Source of the DNA: Jiangella endophytica
GTDB lineage: Bacteria > Actinomycetota > Actinomycetes > Jiangellales > Jiangellaceae
Reading direction: 5' to 3'
Assembly (NCBI RefSeq): GCF_003427025.1
Contig: NZ_QVAI01000013.1
Location: forward strand, 168,814 to 232,813
DNA: 64,000 nucleotides
A model generated the notes under the pieces. It had not been told where the DNA came from and searched no databases. It saw nothing but the letters and a program-made list of their open reading frames with translations. Positions 48,141 to 58,718 of the stretch are shown here, one piece after another. The translations under genes and the position numbers were made by a program. How positions within the stretch are numbered: position 1 is the stretch's first letter; every line of letters starts with the position of its first letter.

Positions 48141-48575
48141 TCAGACGAGGTCGGCGACGGCGCGCAGCGCGAGGTCGTAGGAACCCAGCCCGAAGCCGGC
48201 GACGGTGCCGGTCGCGACCCCGGCGACGACACTGGTGTGCCGGAACTCCTCGCGGGCGGCCGGGTTGGAGATGTGCACCTCGATCAGCGGCGCGCGCAGC
48301 TGGGCGCAGGCGTCGCGCAGCGCGTAGGAGTAGTGCGTGAACGCGGCCGGGTTGAGCACGACCGGCGTGCCGGCGTCGGCGGCCTCGTGCAGCCAGTGCA
48401 CCAGCTCGGCCTCGTCGTCGGTCTGCCGGACGTCGGCGTCGAGGCCGAGACCGGCGGCGGTCTGACGGCACCGCTCGGCCAGGCCGGCGAAGGTCGTGCT
48501 GCCGTAGACGTCCGGCTCGCGGGACCCCAGGCGGCCGAGGTTGGGACCGTTCAGCACCAGTACGCGCGTCGTCAC
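48141..48575 (-). CDS. aroQ: Type II 3-dehydroquinate dehydratase
   Basis: Converts 3-dehydroquinate to 3-dehydroshikimate in aromatic amino acid synthesis. A 144-residue type II enzyme: [18 protein letters not shown] (flexible lid with the catalytic arginine and tyrosine), [15 protein letters not shown] (active-site asparagine and histidine region), and [17 protein letters not shown]. It is separate from the aroC-aroK-aroB run 2 kb away. The GTG at 48575 is six bases after TAGGGT, so it is probably leaderless with its own promoter. Confidence 0.96.
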   Translation of the reverse strand: MTTRVLVLNGPNLGRLGSREPDVYGSTTFAGLAERCRQTAAGLGLDADVRQTDDEAELVHWLHEAADAGTPVVLNPAAFTHYSYALRDACAQLRAPLIEVHISNPAAREEFRHTSVVAGVATGTVAGFGLGSYDLALRAVADLV

Positions 48576-48581
48576 GCGCCG

Positions 48582-48587
48582 ACCCTA
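48582..48587 (-). promoter_or_regulatory. -10 element of a leaderless promoter (aroQ)
   Basis: TAGGGT on the minus strand, six bases before the GTG at 48575. It lies between the aldo/keto reductase stop and aroQ. Confidence 0.6.
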
Positions 48588-48595
48588 TCGGTGCC

Positions 48596-49513
48596 TCACG
48601 GGAGCCGGTTGCCGGCCGCCCGGTAGAGCGCGTACCAGGTCTCGCGGCTCAGCTCGATGTCGGCGGCGCGGGCCAGCTCGGCGACGCGGGCCGGCTTCGT
48701 CGTGCCGACGACCGGCTGCATGCGGGCCGGATGGCGCAGGATCCACGCGACGGCCACGGCCGCCGGCGTGGCGCCGTACTCGGCGCCGAGCGCCGCGAGC
48801 TCCTCGTTGAGCTCCCGGAAGTCGGGATTGCCGAGGAACGTCCCGGCGATGTGGCCGTGCTGCAGCACCGACCACGGCTGGATGGTGATGCCCTGCAGCC
48901 GGCAGTACTCCAGCGCGCCGCCGTCGCGGACCACCCCGCCCTCGAACCCGGTGTTGACGTTGAGCCCGGAGTCGACCAGCGCGGTGTGCGCGAGGCCGAA
49001 CTGCAGCTGGTTGGCGATCAGCGGCTGGCGCACCCGGGCGCGCAGCAGCTCCAGCTGCGCGGGGTTCTGGTTGCTGACCCCGACGTGGCGCACCTTGCCC
49101 GCCGTCACCAGCTCGTCGAAGGCCGCCGCGACCTCGTCGGGCTCCATCAGGGTGTCCGGCCGGTGCAGGAGCAGCAGGTCGACGTAGTCGGTGCGCAGCC
49201 GGCGCAGCGACCCCTCGACCGACGCGCGGAGGTGATCGGCGGAGAAGTCGAAGAACCCCGGCCGGATGCCGCACTTCGTCTGCACGACGATGTCCTCGCG
49301 CCGCGTCGTCGTCCGGGCCAGCGCGGCGCCGAACACCTCTTCGCACCGGCCGCCGCCGTAGATGTCGGCGTGGTCGAACATGGTGATGCCGGCGTCGGTG
49401 GCGGCGCCGATCAGCCCGGCGACCTCGCCCTCGGACAGCTGGTCGATGCGCATGCAGCCGAGCGTGACGGCCGAGCCGCGCAGCCCCGAGCCACCGATGT
49501 CGATGTACTTCAC
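48596..49513 (-). CDS. Aldo/keto reductase
   Basis: A 305-residue NADP(H)-dependent TIM-barrel oxidoreductase. The catalytic set is seen in MFDHADIYGGG (aspartate and tyrosine), VVQTKCGI (lysine) and LLLHRPD (histidine). The cofactor-binding end has PVVGTTKPARVAEL. It resembles the YdhF subfamily of E. coli. The carbonyl substrate is unknown. The GTG at 49513 lies six bases after TAGGCT, so it is leaderless. It is one of the accessory genes inserted between aroQ and aroB. Confidence 0.93.
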   Translation of the reverse strand: MKYIDIGGSGLRGSAVTLGCMRIDQLSEGEVAGLIGAATDAGITMFDHADIYGGGRCEEVFGAALARTTTRREDIVVQTKCGIRPGFFDFSADHLRASVEGSLRRLRTDYVDLLLLHRPDTLMEPDEVAAAFDELVTAGKVRHVGVSNQNPAQLELLRARVRQPLIANQLQFGLAHTALVDSGLNVNTGFEGGVVRDGGALEYCRLQGITIQPWSVLQHGHIAGTFLGNPDFRELNEELAALGAEYGATPAAVAVAWILRHPARMQPVVGTTKPARVAELARAADIELSRETWYALYRAAGNRLP

Positions 49514-49519
49514 CGGGCG

Positions 49520-49525
49520 AGCCTA
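49520..49525 (-). promoter_or_regulatory. -10 element of a leaderless promoter (aldo/keto reductase)
   Basis: TAGGCT on the minus strand, six bases before the GTG at 49513. Confidence 0.6.
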
Positions 49526-49552
49526 TCCGGGCGGCCGTGGCGGGCTCGTCCA

Positions 49553-49644
49553 CCTTGGCAAGGCTGACCGTCGCTCCGAACAGGGCATTTCGGACACCTC
49601 AGCGACAACCAGCCCAGCCAAGCGGGCGGTCAGCCTTGCCAAGG
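49553..49644. repeat. 18-bp perfect inverted repeat with a 56-bp spacer
   Basis: CCTTGGCAAGGCTGACCG (49553-49570) recurs as its exact complement at 49627-49644. Each arm also contains the short palindrome CCTTGGCAAGG. It occupies the gap between the aldo/keto reductase and the broken AbiEi-like gene. It could be an operator pair, or the ends of a small mobile element. Confidence 0.7.
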
Positions 49645-49728
49645 CGCGACCTGTGGACGACGGATTCGCCGGAACCGCCACCGTGGGCGATGATCGAGCC
49701 GCCCGGCAGGCGATCGAGGGGATGCGTC

Positions 49729-50675
49729 GTGGCCGACCTGCCGCCCGTGGTCACGTATTCCGGCGCGCTGGCCGCCGGCCTCACGGCGAGCGCCGTCCGT
49801 CATCGCGTGCGCCACGGCCGTCTCGTCCAGGTGCGCCACGGTGTGTACTGCTCGCCGCGCGTGTGGGAGCGCATGGGCGGTGACGCGCGGCTGCGGCACG
49901 AGCTGGAGATCCGAGCCGTGCTGATGTCGCTGGGTGGCGCGTGGGTGAGCCACTACTCCGGTGCGGCGCTGCAGCAGCTGCCGCTGCCGTCGGGCTGGGA
50001 CGAGACCATCATCCTGACTCGTCCGTCCCGGGCGGCCGGGCGCATGTCGTATCCGGTGTCCGCTTCAGGACCGCGGCCGTCCCCGCCACCCATCGGACGA
50101 GGGTGTTCGGACTACCCGTCCTCACCGTGGCGCGCAATGTGCTCGACATCGCGCGCACCGACGGAGTCGCTGCCGGTCTCACCGTCGCGGATGCCGCGCT
50201 GCGCCGTGATCTCACGACGACGGCGGAGCTGGCCACGACCGCCGCCGATCTCGCCGGCTGGCCCGGGGTATCGAACGCCCGGCTGGTGGCAGAGCACGCT
50301 TCCGGACTGCGCGAGTCGCCGCTCGAGTCTGTGTCGTTTGCACTGTTCGTCCGGCGCGGGCTGGTCCTGCCCGAATGCAATGCGTGGCTCACCGACGAGC
50401 GCCGCGGCGGCGTGCGGGCGGACTTCGCCTGGCGACGTCACCGGCTGCTGGGTGAGGCGGACGGCCGAGTGACGTACGACGACCCGTGGACCACCGACGA
50501 ACCCGTGCTCTGGAAGGAGAAGCTGCGCCAGGAGCGACTCGAGGACCTCGGCTTCGTCGTCACGCGCTGGACCGGCGCGGAGATCCACCGCGACCCGGAC
50601 GCCGTCGTCGCGCGCCTGGCCGAGCGGTCGCGCCGGGCGCACGACCTGTACGGCGCCCCGCTGCTCGTCCCCTGA
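49729..50675 (+). pseudogene. AbiEi-like antitoxin/endonuclease-type protein gene, frameshifted
   Basis: The product resembles the AbiEi_4-type antitoxin domain proteins of about 310 residues that are common in actinobacteria. The first half reads in one frame from the GTG at 49729: a winged-helix start, GALAAGLTASAVRHRVRHGR, then LVQVRHGVYCSPRVW and WVSHYSGAALQQLPLP, to about 50050. The second half (GVRFRTAAVPATHRTRVFGL onward, then the restriction-like region VRADFAWRRHRLLGEADG and VTYDDPWTT) continues in a frame displaced by one base. A single missing base, or two extra, near 50030-50060 explains this. It is either a decayed gene or a sequencing error. A downstream ATG at 49941 could yield only a chimeric fragment. 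Confidence 0.75.
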
Positions 50676-50769
50676 CGCTGTCGGTGCGGGGTGCCAAGAT
50701 GGTGATCATGAACGGAGCCGCCGGCGTGGCCCGACCACCGGCCCAGAGCCCTGCCTCCGGCCGTGCCGG

Positions 50770-52344
<1,575 letters not shown>

Positions 52345-52345
<1 letters not shown>

Positions 52346-53541
52346 CAGCGCACCGCCAGCCGGGCCGGGATGGCGTCGAGGTAGGTCGTGAGGTTGCGGG
52401 CGGTCTCGGCGACGGAGTCGCCGCCGAACTTCTCCAGCGCCAGCTCGGCCACGACCAGCGCGACCATGGCCTCGGCGACGACGCCCGCGGCCGGCACCGC
52501 GCACACGTCGGACCGCTGGTGGTGCGCCTTGGCGACCTCGCCCGTCTCGGTGTCGACGGTGCGCAGCGCCCGCGGGATGGTCGAGATGGGCTTCATGGCG
52601 GCCCGGACGCGCAGCGTCTCGCCGGTGGACATGCCGCCCTCGATGCCGCCGGAGTGCCCCGATGTCCGCCGCACGCCGCCGCCGTCGGCCGGCACGATCT
52701 CGTCCTGCGCCTTCGAGCCGCGGGTGCGGGCCAGCTCGAAGCCGTCGCCGACCTCGACGCCCTTGATGGCCTGGATGCCCATGAGCGCGCCGGCCAGCCG
52801 GGCGTCGAGCTTGCGGTCGCCGTGCACGTAGCTGCCGACACCCGGCGGCAGTCCGGTGACGACCACCTCGACGACGCCGCCGAGGGTGTCGCCCTCGTCG
52901 TGCGCGGCGTCGACCTCGGCCACCATGAGCTTGCTGGTGTCGGCGTCGAAGCAGCGCAGCGGGTCGGCGTCGAGGTACTCGACGTCGTCGGGCGTGGGCA
53001 GCGGCGAGCCGGCCGGCACCGCGACCGTGCCCAGCTCGACCGTGTGGCTGACCAGCCGGACGCCGTAGGCCTGCCGGAGGAACGCCGACGCGACCGCGCC
53101 GAGCGCGACCCGGGCCGCGGTCTCGCGGGCGCTGGCCCGCTCGAGCACCGGACGGGCCTCCTCGAAGCCGTACTTCTGCATGCCGGCGAGGTCGGCGTGG
53201 CCGGGACGCGGACGGGTCAGCGGCGCATTGCGAGCACTGTGCGCGATGTCGGCCTCGTCGACCGGGTCTGCCGACATCACCTGCTCCCACTTGGGCCACT
53301 CGGTGTTGCCCACCTGGATGGCGACGGGGCTGCCGAGCGAGCGGCCGTGCCGCACCCCTCCGGTGATCGTCACCGCGTCGGCCTCGAACTTCATCCGGGC
53401 GCCGCGGCCGTATCCGAGCCGCCGCCGCGCCAGCGCCGCGTCGATGTCGGCGGTCGTGACCTCGACCCCGGCCGGGAGACCTTCGAGGATCGCGACCAGG
53501 GCCGGCCCGTGCGACTCCCCCGCTGTCAGCCATCTGAGCAT
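52345..53541 (-). CDS. aroC: Chorismate synthase
   Basis: Makes chorismate from EPSP with reduced FMN. A 398-residue protein with the three family signatures: [18 protein letters not shown] near the N-terminus, then [13 protein letters not shown], and in the C-terminal half [15 protein letters not shown] and [19 protein letters not shown]. The ATG at 53541 gives the canonical start [12 protein letters not shown]; a longer reading to 53664 lacks support. First gene of aroC-aroK-aroB; its promoter would lie in the 160-bp interval shared with tldD. Confidence 0.97.
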
Positions 53542-53692
53542 GACTCGAATTCTCCCACGCTCCGCCCGCCGGCCCCGACCGGCGTCCACGGGCCGACATC
53601 GAACCGTCGTCGCCGCGCGGAGTTCTGTCCGTTCGCCGGCTGATCCCGGCACTACTGCGGTCATGCCCGTGCCCGCCCTCCGGACGCTGGTC

Positions 53693-53698
53693 TAGGCT
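53693..53698 (+). promoter_or_regulatory. -10 element of a leaderless promoter (tldD)
   Basis: TAGGCT ends seven bases before the GTG at 53706. Confidence 0.6.
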
Positions 53699-53705
53699 CG
53701 GCAGG

Positions 53706-55232
53706 GTGCCGCACGAGATCGATCCAGCCTTCATCGCCCTGCCGATGCGCTCGCTGGCCGACGCCGCGTTGCAGCGGGCCCGCGACCTCGGCGTCGAGCA
53801 CGCCGACTTCCGGCTCGAGCGCATCCGCTCCCAGGACCTCTCCTTCCGCGACGGCAAGCTCGAGGGCAGCCGCGACGGCGAGGACGTGGGGTTCGCGGTC
53901 CGCGTCCTCCACGAGGGCACGTGGGGTTTCGCCGCCACCGTCGACCTCACCACCGACGACGCCGCGAAGACCGCCGAGCGAGCGGTCGACCTCGCGAAGG
54001 TGTCGCGCCGGCTCAGCCCGGCCCGCGTCGAGCTGGCCGACGAGCCCGTCCACCCCGACGTCACCTGGGTGTCCGCCTACGCGGTCAACCCGTTCGACGT
54101 CCCCGACACCGAGAAGATCGACCGCATGGTCGGCCACTCCGTCCGGGTCCTCGCGCAGCCCGACGTCGACCACGTGACGGCGCAGCTGCAGCAGGTGCAG
54201 GAGAACAAGTTCTACGCCGATACCCGCGGCACCGTCACCACTCAGCAGCGGGTCCGGCTGCACCCGGTCTTCGAGGCGCTCAAGGTCGACGCCACGAGCG
54301 GCCGGTTCGAGACCATGCGGACACTGGCCGCGCCGGCCGGGCGCGGCTGGGAGTACGCCACGGGCGCCGACGGCGTCGTCGACTGGGGCGCGGCGCTCGA
54401 CGAGCTGGGGCCGCTGCTGGCGGAGAAGTTCGGCGCGCCGAGCGTCCGCGCCGGCCGCCACGACCTCGTCATCGACCCCACGAACCTCTGGCTGACCATC
54501 CACGAGTCCATCGGGCACGCCACGGAGCTCGACCGCGCGCTCGGCTACGAGGCCAACTACGCGGGCACCTCGTTCGCCACCCTCGACCAGCTGTGGACGC
54601 TGCGCTACGGCTCGCCGGTCATGCACGTCACCGGCGACCGCACCACCCCGCACGGCCTGTCGACCATCGGCTACGACGACGAGGGCGTCGAGGCGCAGCG
54701 GTGGGACATCGTCAGCGGCGGCACCCTGGTCGGCTACCAGCTCGACCGCGCCATGGCCGCCGCCAACGCCAGCGCGCTCGGCACCAGCCGCTCCAACGGC
54801 TGCGCGTTCGCCGACTCCCCCGGCCACGTGCCGGTGCAACGCATGGCCAACGTCTCGCTGCAGCCGGCCGACGGCGGACCGTCCACCGCGGAGCTCATCT
54901 CCCAGGTCGACGACGGCATCTACATCGTCGGCGACAAGTCGTGGTCCATCGACATGCAGCGCTACAACTTCCAGTTCACCGGCCAGCGGTTCTACCGCAT
55001 TCGCGGCGGCGAGCTGGACGGCCAGCTGCGCGACGTCGCCTACCAGGCCACCACGACCGACTTCTGGGGCTCGATGGCCGCGGTCGGCGGCCCGCAGACG
55101 TACGTCCTGGGCGGCGCGTTCAACTGCGGCAAGGCCCAGCCGGGGCAGGTCGCGCCGGTGTCGCACGGCAGCCCGTCGGCGCTGTTCCGCGACATCCGCG
55201 TCCTCAACACCGCCGAGGAGGGTGGCCAGTGA
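53706..55232 (+). CDS. tldD: TldD-like metalloprotease subunit
   Basis: A 508-residue zinc metalloprotease of the TldD/PmbA family (peptidase U62). The zinc-binding motif is HESIGHATELD, with H266, E267 and H271. TldD forms a heterodimer with TldE that digests unfolded peptides; in other bacteria it matures microcins or removes antitoxins. The N-terminal half carries SFRDGKLEGSRDGEDVGFAV. The GTG at 53706 lies seven bases after TAGGCT, so the message is probably leaderless. The tldE GTG overlaps its stop. Divergent from aroC. Confidence 0.95.
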   Translation: MPHEIDPAFIALPMRSLADAALQRARDLGVEHADFRLERIRSQDLSFRDGKLEGSRDGEDVGFAVRVLHEGTWGFAATVDLTTDDAAKTAERAVDLAKVSRRLSPARVELADEPVHPDVTWVSAYAVNPFDVPDTEKIDRMVGHSVRVLAQPDVDHVTAQLQQVQENKFYADTRGTVTTQQRVRLHPVFEALKVDATSGRFETMRTLAAPAGRGWEYATGADGVVDWGAALDELGPLLAEKFGAPSVRAGRHDLVIDPTNLWLTIHESIGHATELDRALGYEANYAGTSFATLDQLWTLRYGSPVMHVTGDRTTPHGLSTIGYDDEGVEAQRWDIVSGGTLVGYQLDRAMAAANASALGTSRSNGCAFADSPGHVPVQRMANVSLQPADGGPSTAELISQVDDGIYIVGDKSWSIDMQRYNFQFTGQRFYRIRGGELDGQLRDVAYQATTTDFWGSMAAVGGPQTYVLGGAFNCGKAQPGQVAPVSHGSPSALFRDIRVLNTAEEGGQ

Positions 55233-56620
55233 GTGGCACCATGACGCCGCAGGAGATCGTCGAGCGCTGCCTCGAGCTGTCCAAGGCCGGCGGCGCGCTG
55301 GTCCTGGTCGACGAGACGTCGACGGCGAACCTGCGCTGGGCCACCAACGCGCTCACGACCAACGGCGTCACCCGCGACCGGTCGGTCACGGTCATCGCGA
55401 CGGTCGACGGCGGCACCGGCACCGCGTCCGGCGTGGTCGCCCGCAGCGCCGTCACGCCCGAGGGCCTGGAGCCGCTGGTCCGCGCCGCCGAGCAGGCCGC
55501 CCGCGACAACGGCCCGGCCGAGGACGCCCAGCCGCTCGTGCCCGGCGACGCCGGCCCGGGGTGGGCCGAGGCGCCCGGCGAGACGTCCCCCGACGTGTTC
55601 GCGCACATCGCGCCCGCCCTCGGCGACGCGTTCAGCCGCGCCGACGACGAACGGCGGCTGCTCTACGGCTACCTCGAGCACGGTGTCCGCACCACCTACC
55701 TCGGCTCGTCGACGGGCCTGCGCGCCCGTCACGAGCAGCCGACCGGCCACATCGGCATCACCGGCAAGTCCGCCGACAAGACCCGTTCGGCCTGGGTCGG
55801 CCAGTCCTCGCGCGACCTCACCGACGTCGACGTCGCCGCTCTCGACGCGGAGCTCACCAAGCGGCTGGGCTGGGCGCAGCGCACGGTCGAGCTGCCGGCC
55901 GGCCGCTACGACACCGTCCTGCCGCCCACCGCCGTCGCCGATCTGATGATCTACGCCTACTGGACGATGAGCGCGCGCGACGCCGCCGACGGGCGGTCGG
56001 TCTACTCGGCGCCGGGCGGCGCGACGAGGGTCGGCGAGCGGCTGTCGAAGCACCCCGTGTCGCTGTGGTCCGACCCAGCCGCCGCGGGCCTCGAGTGCGC
56101 GCCGGCGGTGTTCGCGCACGCGTCGTCGGCGGAGTCCAGCGTGTTCGACAACGGCCTGCCGGTCTCGCGCACATCCTGGATCGACGACGGCACCCTGCGC
56201 GCGCTGCTGCAGACCCGTCACTCGGCCGGGCTGACCGGGCTCCCCGTCACCCCCGCCGTCGACAACCTCGGCCTCACCGTCGACGGCGCCACCGGCGGCG
56301 TCGAGGAGCTCACGGCCGGCGTCGAGCGCGGCCTGCTGCTCACCTGCCTCTGGTACATCCGCGCCGTCGACCCGCAGACGCTGCTGCTCACCGGCCTCAC
56401 CCGCGACGGCGTCTACCTGGTCGAGAACGGCGAGGTGACCGGCGCGGTGAACAACTACCGGTTCAACGAGAGCCCGGTCGCGCTGCTCGACCGCTTCGCC
56501 GCCGCGGGCGCCACGGTGCCGACGTTCAGCCGCGAGTGGGGCGACTACTTCCCCCGCACGGCGATGCCGGCCCTGCGCGTCCCCGACTTCAACATGTCCT
56601 CGGTCTCACAGGCCTCCTGA
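55229..56620 (+). CDS. tldE: TldE/PmbA-like partner of TldD
   Basis: A 463-residue partner of TldD, structurally similar but without the HExxxH zinc site, so it supplies substrate-binding surface, not catalysis. Recognisable stretches include TANLRWATNALTTNG, the region around VLPPTAVADLMIYAYW, and LTCLWYIRAVDPQTLLLTGL near the end. The GTG at 55229 overlaps the tldD stop by four bases and has AGGAGG seven bases before it; an ATG four codons later is possible but has a poorer site. Its activity is presumably linked to TldD; the target peptide is unknown, though VapBC nearby is one thing to consider. Confidence 0.93.
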   Translation: MSGTMTPQEIVERCLELSKAGGALVLVDETSTANLRWATNALTTNGVTRDRSVTVIATVDGGTGTASGVVARSAVTPEGLEPLVRAAEQAARDNGPAEDAQPLVPGDAGPGWAEAPGETSPDVFAHIAPALGDAFSRADDERRLLYGYLEHGVRTTYLGSSTGLRARHEQPTGHIGITGKSADKTRSAWVGQSSRDLTDVDVAALDAELTKRLGWAQRTVELPAGRYDTVLPPTAVADLMIYAYWTMSARDAADGRSVYSAPGGATRVGERLSKHPVSLWSDPAAAGLECAPAVFAHASSAESSVFDNGLPVSRTSWIDDGTLRALLQTRHSAGLTGLPVTPAVDNLGLTVDGATGGVEELTAGVERGLLLTCLWYIRAVDPQTLLLTGLTRDGVYLVENGEVTGAVNNYRFNESPVALLDRFAAAGATVPTFSREWGDYFPRTAMPALRVPDFNMSSVSQAS

Positions 56621-56744
56621 GGCCATCCTGGCTCAGCATCGGATCTTTCCGTACCCGATGCTGAGCCGACCTCGTGGCATCGGATGCCTGCCGAGCTCGG
56701 GGCCGGCTTCGTCGACTCAGGTGTCCGTTCGCGCCGGCCGCTCT

Positions 56745-56772
56745 CTGTGGATCGCCAAGATCATCGGCGATT
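56745..56772 (+). repeat. TGTGGA-type box, copy E
   Basis: CTGTGGATCGCCAAGATCAT then CGGCGATT aligns with the boxes at 12880 and 24787 over 28 bp. The second half-site (TCCAC) is lost. Confidence 0.5.
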
Positions 56773-56852
56773 GCTAGCGCTATAGCACCACAGATCCTTG
56801 ATGATCATGTGGCGCGGCACCTGGCTGCCCAACGCCAGCCGGTGATCAGGTG

Positions 56853-56900
56853 ATGGTTGGCGGTTTACTGGTGCTATAGCGCCAGCAAACCGCCAACCAT
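56853..56900. terminator. 48-bp near-perfect palindrome (probable bidirectional terminator)
   Basis: Nineteen-base arms, ATGGTTGGCGGTTTACTGG and its complement with one A/C mismatch, enclose TGCTATAGCG, itself centred on the palindrome GCTATAGC. It lies 14 bp after the stop of the minus-strand phosphoesterase gene. Its core is AT-rich for this genome. Confidence 0.7.
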
Positions 56901-56914
56901 GAGTGCGTCACGCG

Positions 56915-58618
56915 TTACGGGCGGCCGCCGGTGACGGTGATGGTCTCGTCGGTGGTCGAGACCTTGCCGTAGGGGTCGGTGCTGCGGACGACGACGGTGT
57001 GCTCGCCGTAGCGCAGGCCGCGGGGCAGTTCGTACGACCACAGGTGCGACGACGGCTCGGGAGCCGCCGGGCGCAGGCTGCCGGTCAGGGTCGAGCGCAG
57101 GACCGAGATGTACGGGTCGTTCTGCGGCGACAGGTGCTGCATCGGAACGAAGCGGCCGCCGTCCACGCTGACCTCGACGGTGTGCCGCTCGCCGCCGTCG
57201 AAGACGTTCGCCGTCACCGTCGGCCGCGGCACGGCGGCGCCGGTCCAGTCGCGCGAGTGGAACCGCACCGCGCCGGGCGCGAAGCCGTCCACCCCGCTGA
57301 CGCCGGTCGGGATGCGCACCTCGTCGCCCCAGCCGCCGTCGAAGGTGAGCCGGATCTGGTAGTCCTCCGGCAGGCTGGCCGGCGTGAACCGGGCCCGGTA
57401 CTCGTTGCCGTCGAAGAACAGCTCGTAGTGCCCGTTCGGGTTGCCGTCGGACATGTCCGCCGCCTGGATGCCCCGCGAGTCGCGCGGGCCGGTGTTCCAG
57501 CCGCTGCCGCGCACCTCGGCGAGCACCTGGTGGTGGAAGTCCTTCGGGCCATACCAGCCGTGCTCCTCGCCCATGTACATCTGCCAGCTGTTGCTGGTGT
57601 CGTGGCCGGAGATCGTGTAGACGTGCTCGCGGTCCTCGAGGACCGCGAACAGCTCGGTCAGGTTGGTCGTGTTGACGCCGTCGGACGCGGTGGCGTCGGT
57701 GGCCAGCGGGATGTGCGTCCCGATGACGATCAACCGGTCCGCCGGCACGTGGCGCAGGTCGTTCTCCAGCCACTGCAGCTGCTCGTCGTTGAGGTAGCCG
57801 ATGTAGCCGTGGTCCGGGCCGTCGTGCCTGACGTTGTCCATCAGGACGAAGTGCACCCGGCCGTAGTCGAACGAGTAGTCCGTCGGCCCGAACGTCTCCT
57901 TGTAGGTGTCGGTGGCGTTCGCGTCGGTGGGCGCGTCGTAGTCCATGTCGTGGTTGCCGGGCGTGTTCCACCACGGGATGCCGATCGCCGACACCGCCTG
58001 GTTGTGCGGCGCGAACAGGTCCAGCGGGTCGTTGACGATGTCGCCGACCGTGAGGCCGAACCGGGCGTCGGTGGTGCCGATGATGCCGGCGATCACGTCG
58101 ATCGCCATCGTGTCGATCTGCCCGACGTTGGAGGTCTGCGGATCGGCGAAGGCCAGCGCGGAGAACGTCTCGTCGAGGGAGTCGTCGCGGTGCAGCGGGA
58201 AGTCGACCGACGCCGGCAGCGGCCCGGTCGGTTCGACGCCGCCGTAGCGCAGCTCGTACGGGCTGCCGTCCGGGTAGTGCTTGTAGTAGAACTGCGGCAG
58301 CTGGACGTCGTTGACCGGCACCATCCAGCCGGCCGGCTTGCTGACGAAGATCACGGTCTCGTCGTCGACCGTCAGGCTGTACCGGCCCTGCGCGTCGGTG
58401 CGCACGACGTCGCGCCCGTTCGACACCGACACGTCCGGCACGCCGGCCTCGCCGCTGTCGCGCTCGCCGTTGCGGTTGGCGTCGTCGTAGACGACACCGG
58501 TGGCGGTCTCCGTCTCGGGCGCGGTCTCGGCGCCGGCCAGGCCGAAGCCGGTCGCGCCGAGCCCGGTCACCGTCGCCGTGATGCCGGCGCCCAGGAGCCA
58601 GCCCTTGCGTCTCGCCAT
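56915..58618 (-). CDS. Secreted calcineurin-like metallophosphoesterase
   Basis: A 567-residue exported phosphoesterase. Residues 1-32 are a signal peptide (ARRKGW, hydrophobic core, AGA). A small beta domain follows, with DDANRNGERDSGEAGVPDV (MetallophosN/SdrD-like, possibly calcium-binding). The catalytic domain has FADPQT, VGDIVND, TPGNHDMDYD, IGTHIPL and ISGHDTSN, the full metal-ligand set. A C-terminal MetallophosC-type beta domain ends the protein. The ATG at 58618 has GGAGG six bases before it. The substrate is unknown; wall polymers or nucleotides are likely. It differs in layout from the fused enzyme at 18.3 kb. Confidence 0.93.
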   Translation of the reverse strand: MARRKGWLLGAGITATVTGLGATGFGLAGAETAPETETATGVVYDDANRNGERDSGEAGVPDVSVSNGRDVVRTDAQGRYSLTVDDETVIFVSKPAGWMVPVNDVQLPQFYYKHYPDGSPYELRYGGVEPTGPLPASVDFPLHRDDSLDETFSALAFADPQTSNVGQIDTMAIDVIAGIIGTTDARFGLTVGDIVNDPLDLFAPHNQAVSAIGIPWWNTPGNHDMDYDAPTDANATDTYKETFGPTDYSFDYGRVHFVLMDNVRHDGPDHGYIGYLNDEQLQWLENDLRHVPADRLIVIGTHIPLATDATASDGVNTTNLTELFAVLEDREHVYTISGHDTSNSWQMYMGEEHGWYGPKDFHHQVLAEVRGSGWNTGPRDSRGIQAADMSDGNPNGHYELFFDGNEYRARFTPASLPEDYQIRLTFDGGWGDEVRIPTGVSGVDGFAPGAVRFHSRDWTGAAVPRPTVTANVFDGGERHTVEVSVDGGRFVPMQHLSPQNDPYISVLRSTLTGSLRPAAPEPSSHLWSYELPRGLRYGEHTVVVRSTDPYGKVSTTDETITVTGGRP

Positions 58619-58718
58619 GGAAATCCTCCGGTCGGGTGGGGGCACGGAGTTGCGAGACTTCACCCTGTCGGCGCCACCCCAACGCGAGGTGACGAACCCA
58701 CACACAACGGCGGAAGAG

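Larger units (their letters stand above)
56621..56914. other. Intergenic region with palindromes between tldE and the phosphoesterase gene
   Basis: This holds a TGTGGA box (56745-56772), a GCTAGCGCTATAGC stretch, repeated GATCAT motifs and the long palindrome at 56853-56900. No gene is seen. Confidence 0.75.

Noticed and set aside
49941..50675. An independent 244-codon gene starting at 49941
   Set aside because: Its first 40 codons read through the conserved N-terminal half of the AbiEi-like gene in the wrong frame. The frameshift explanation accounts for both halves.
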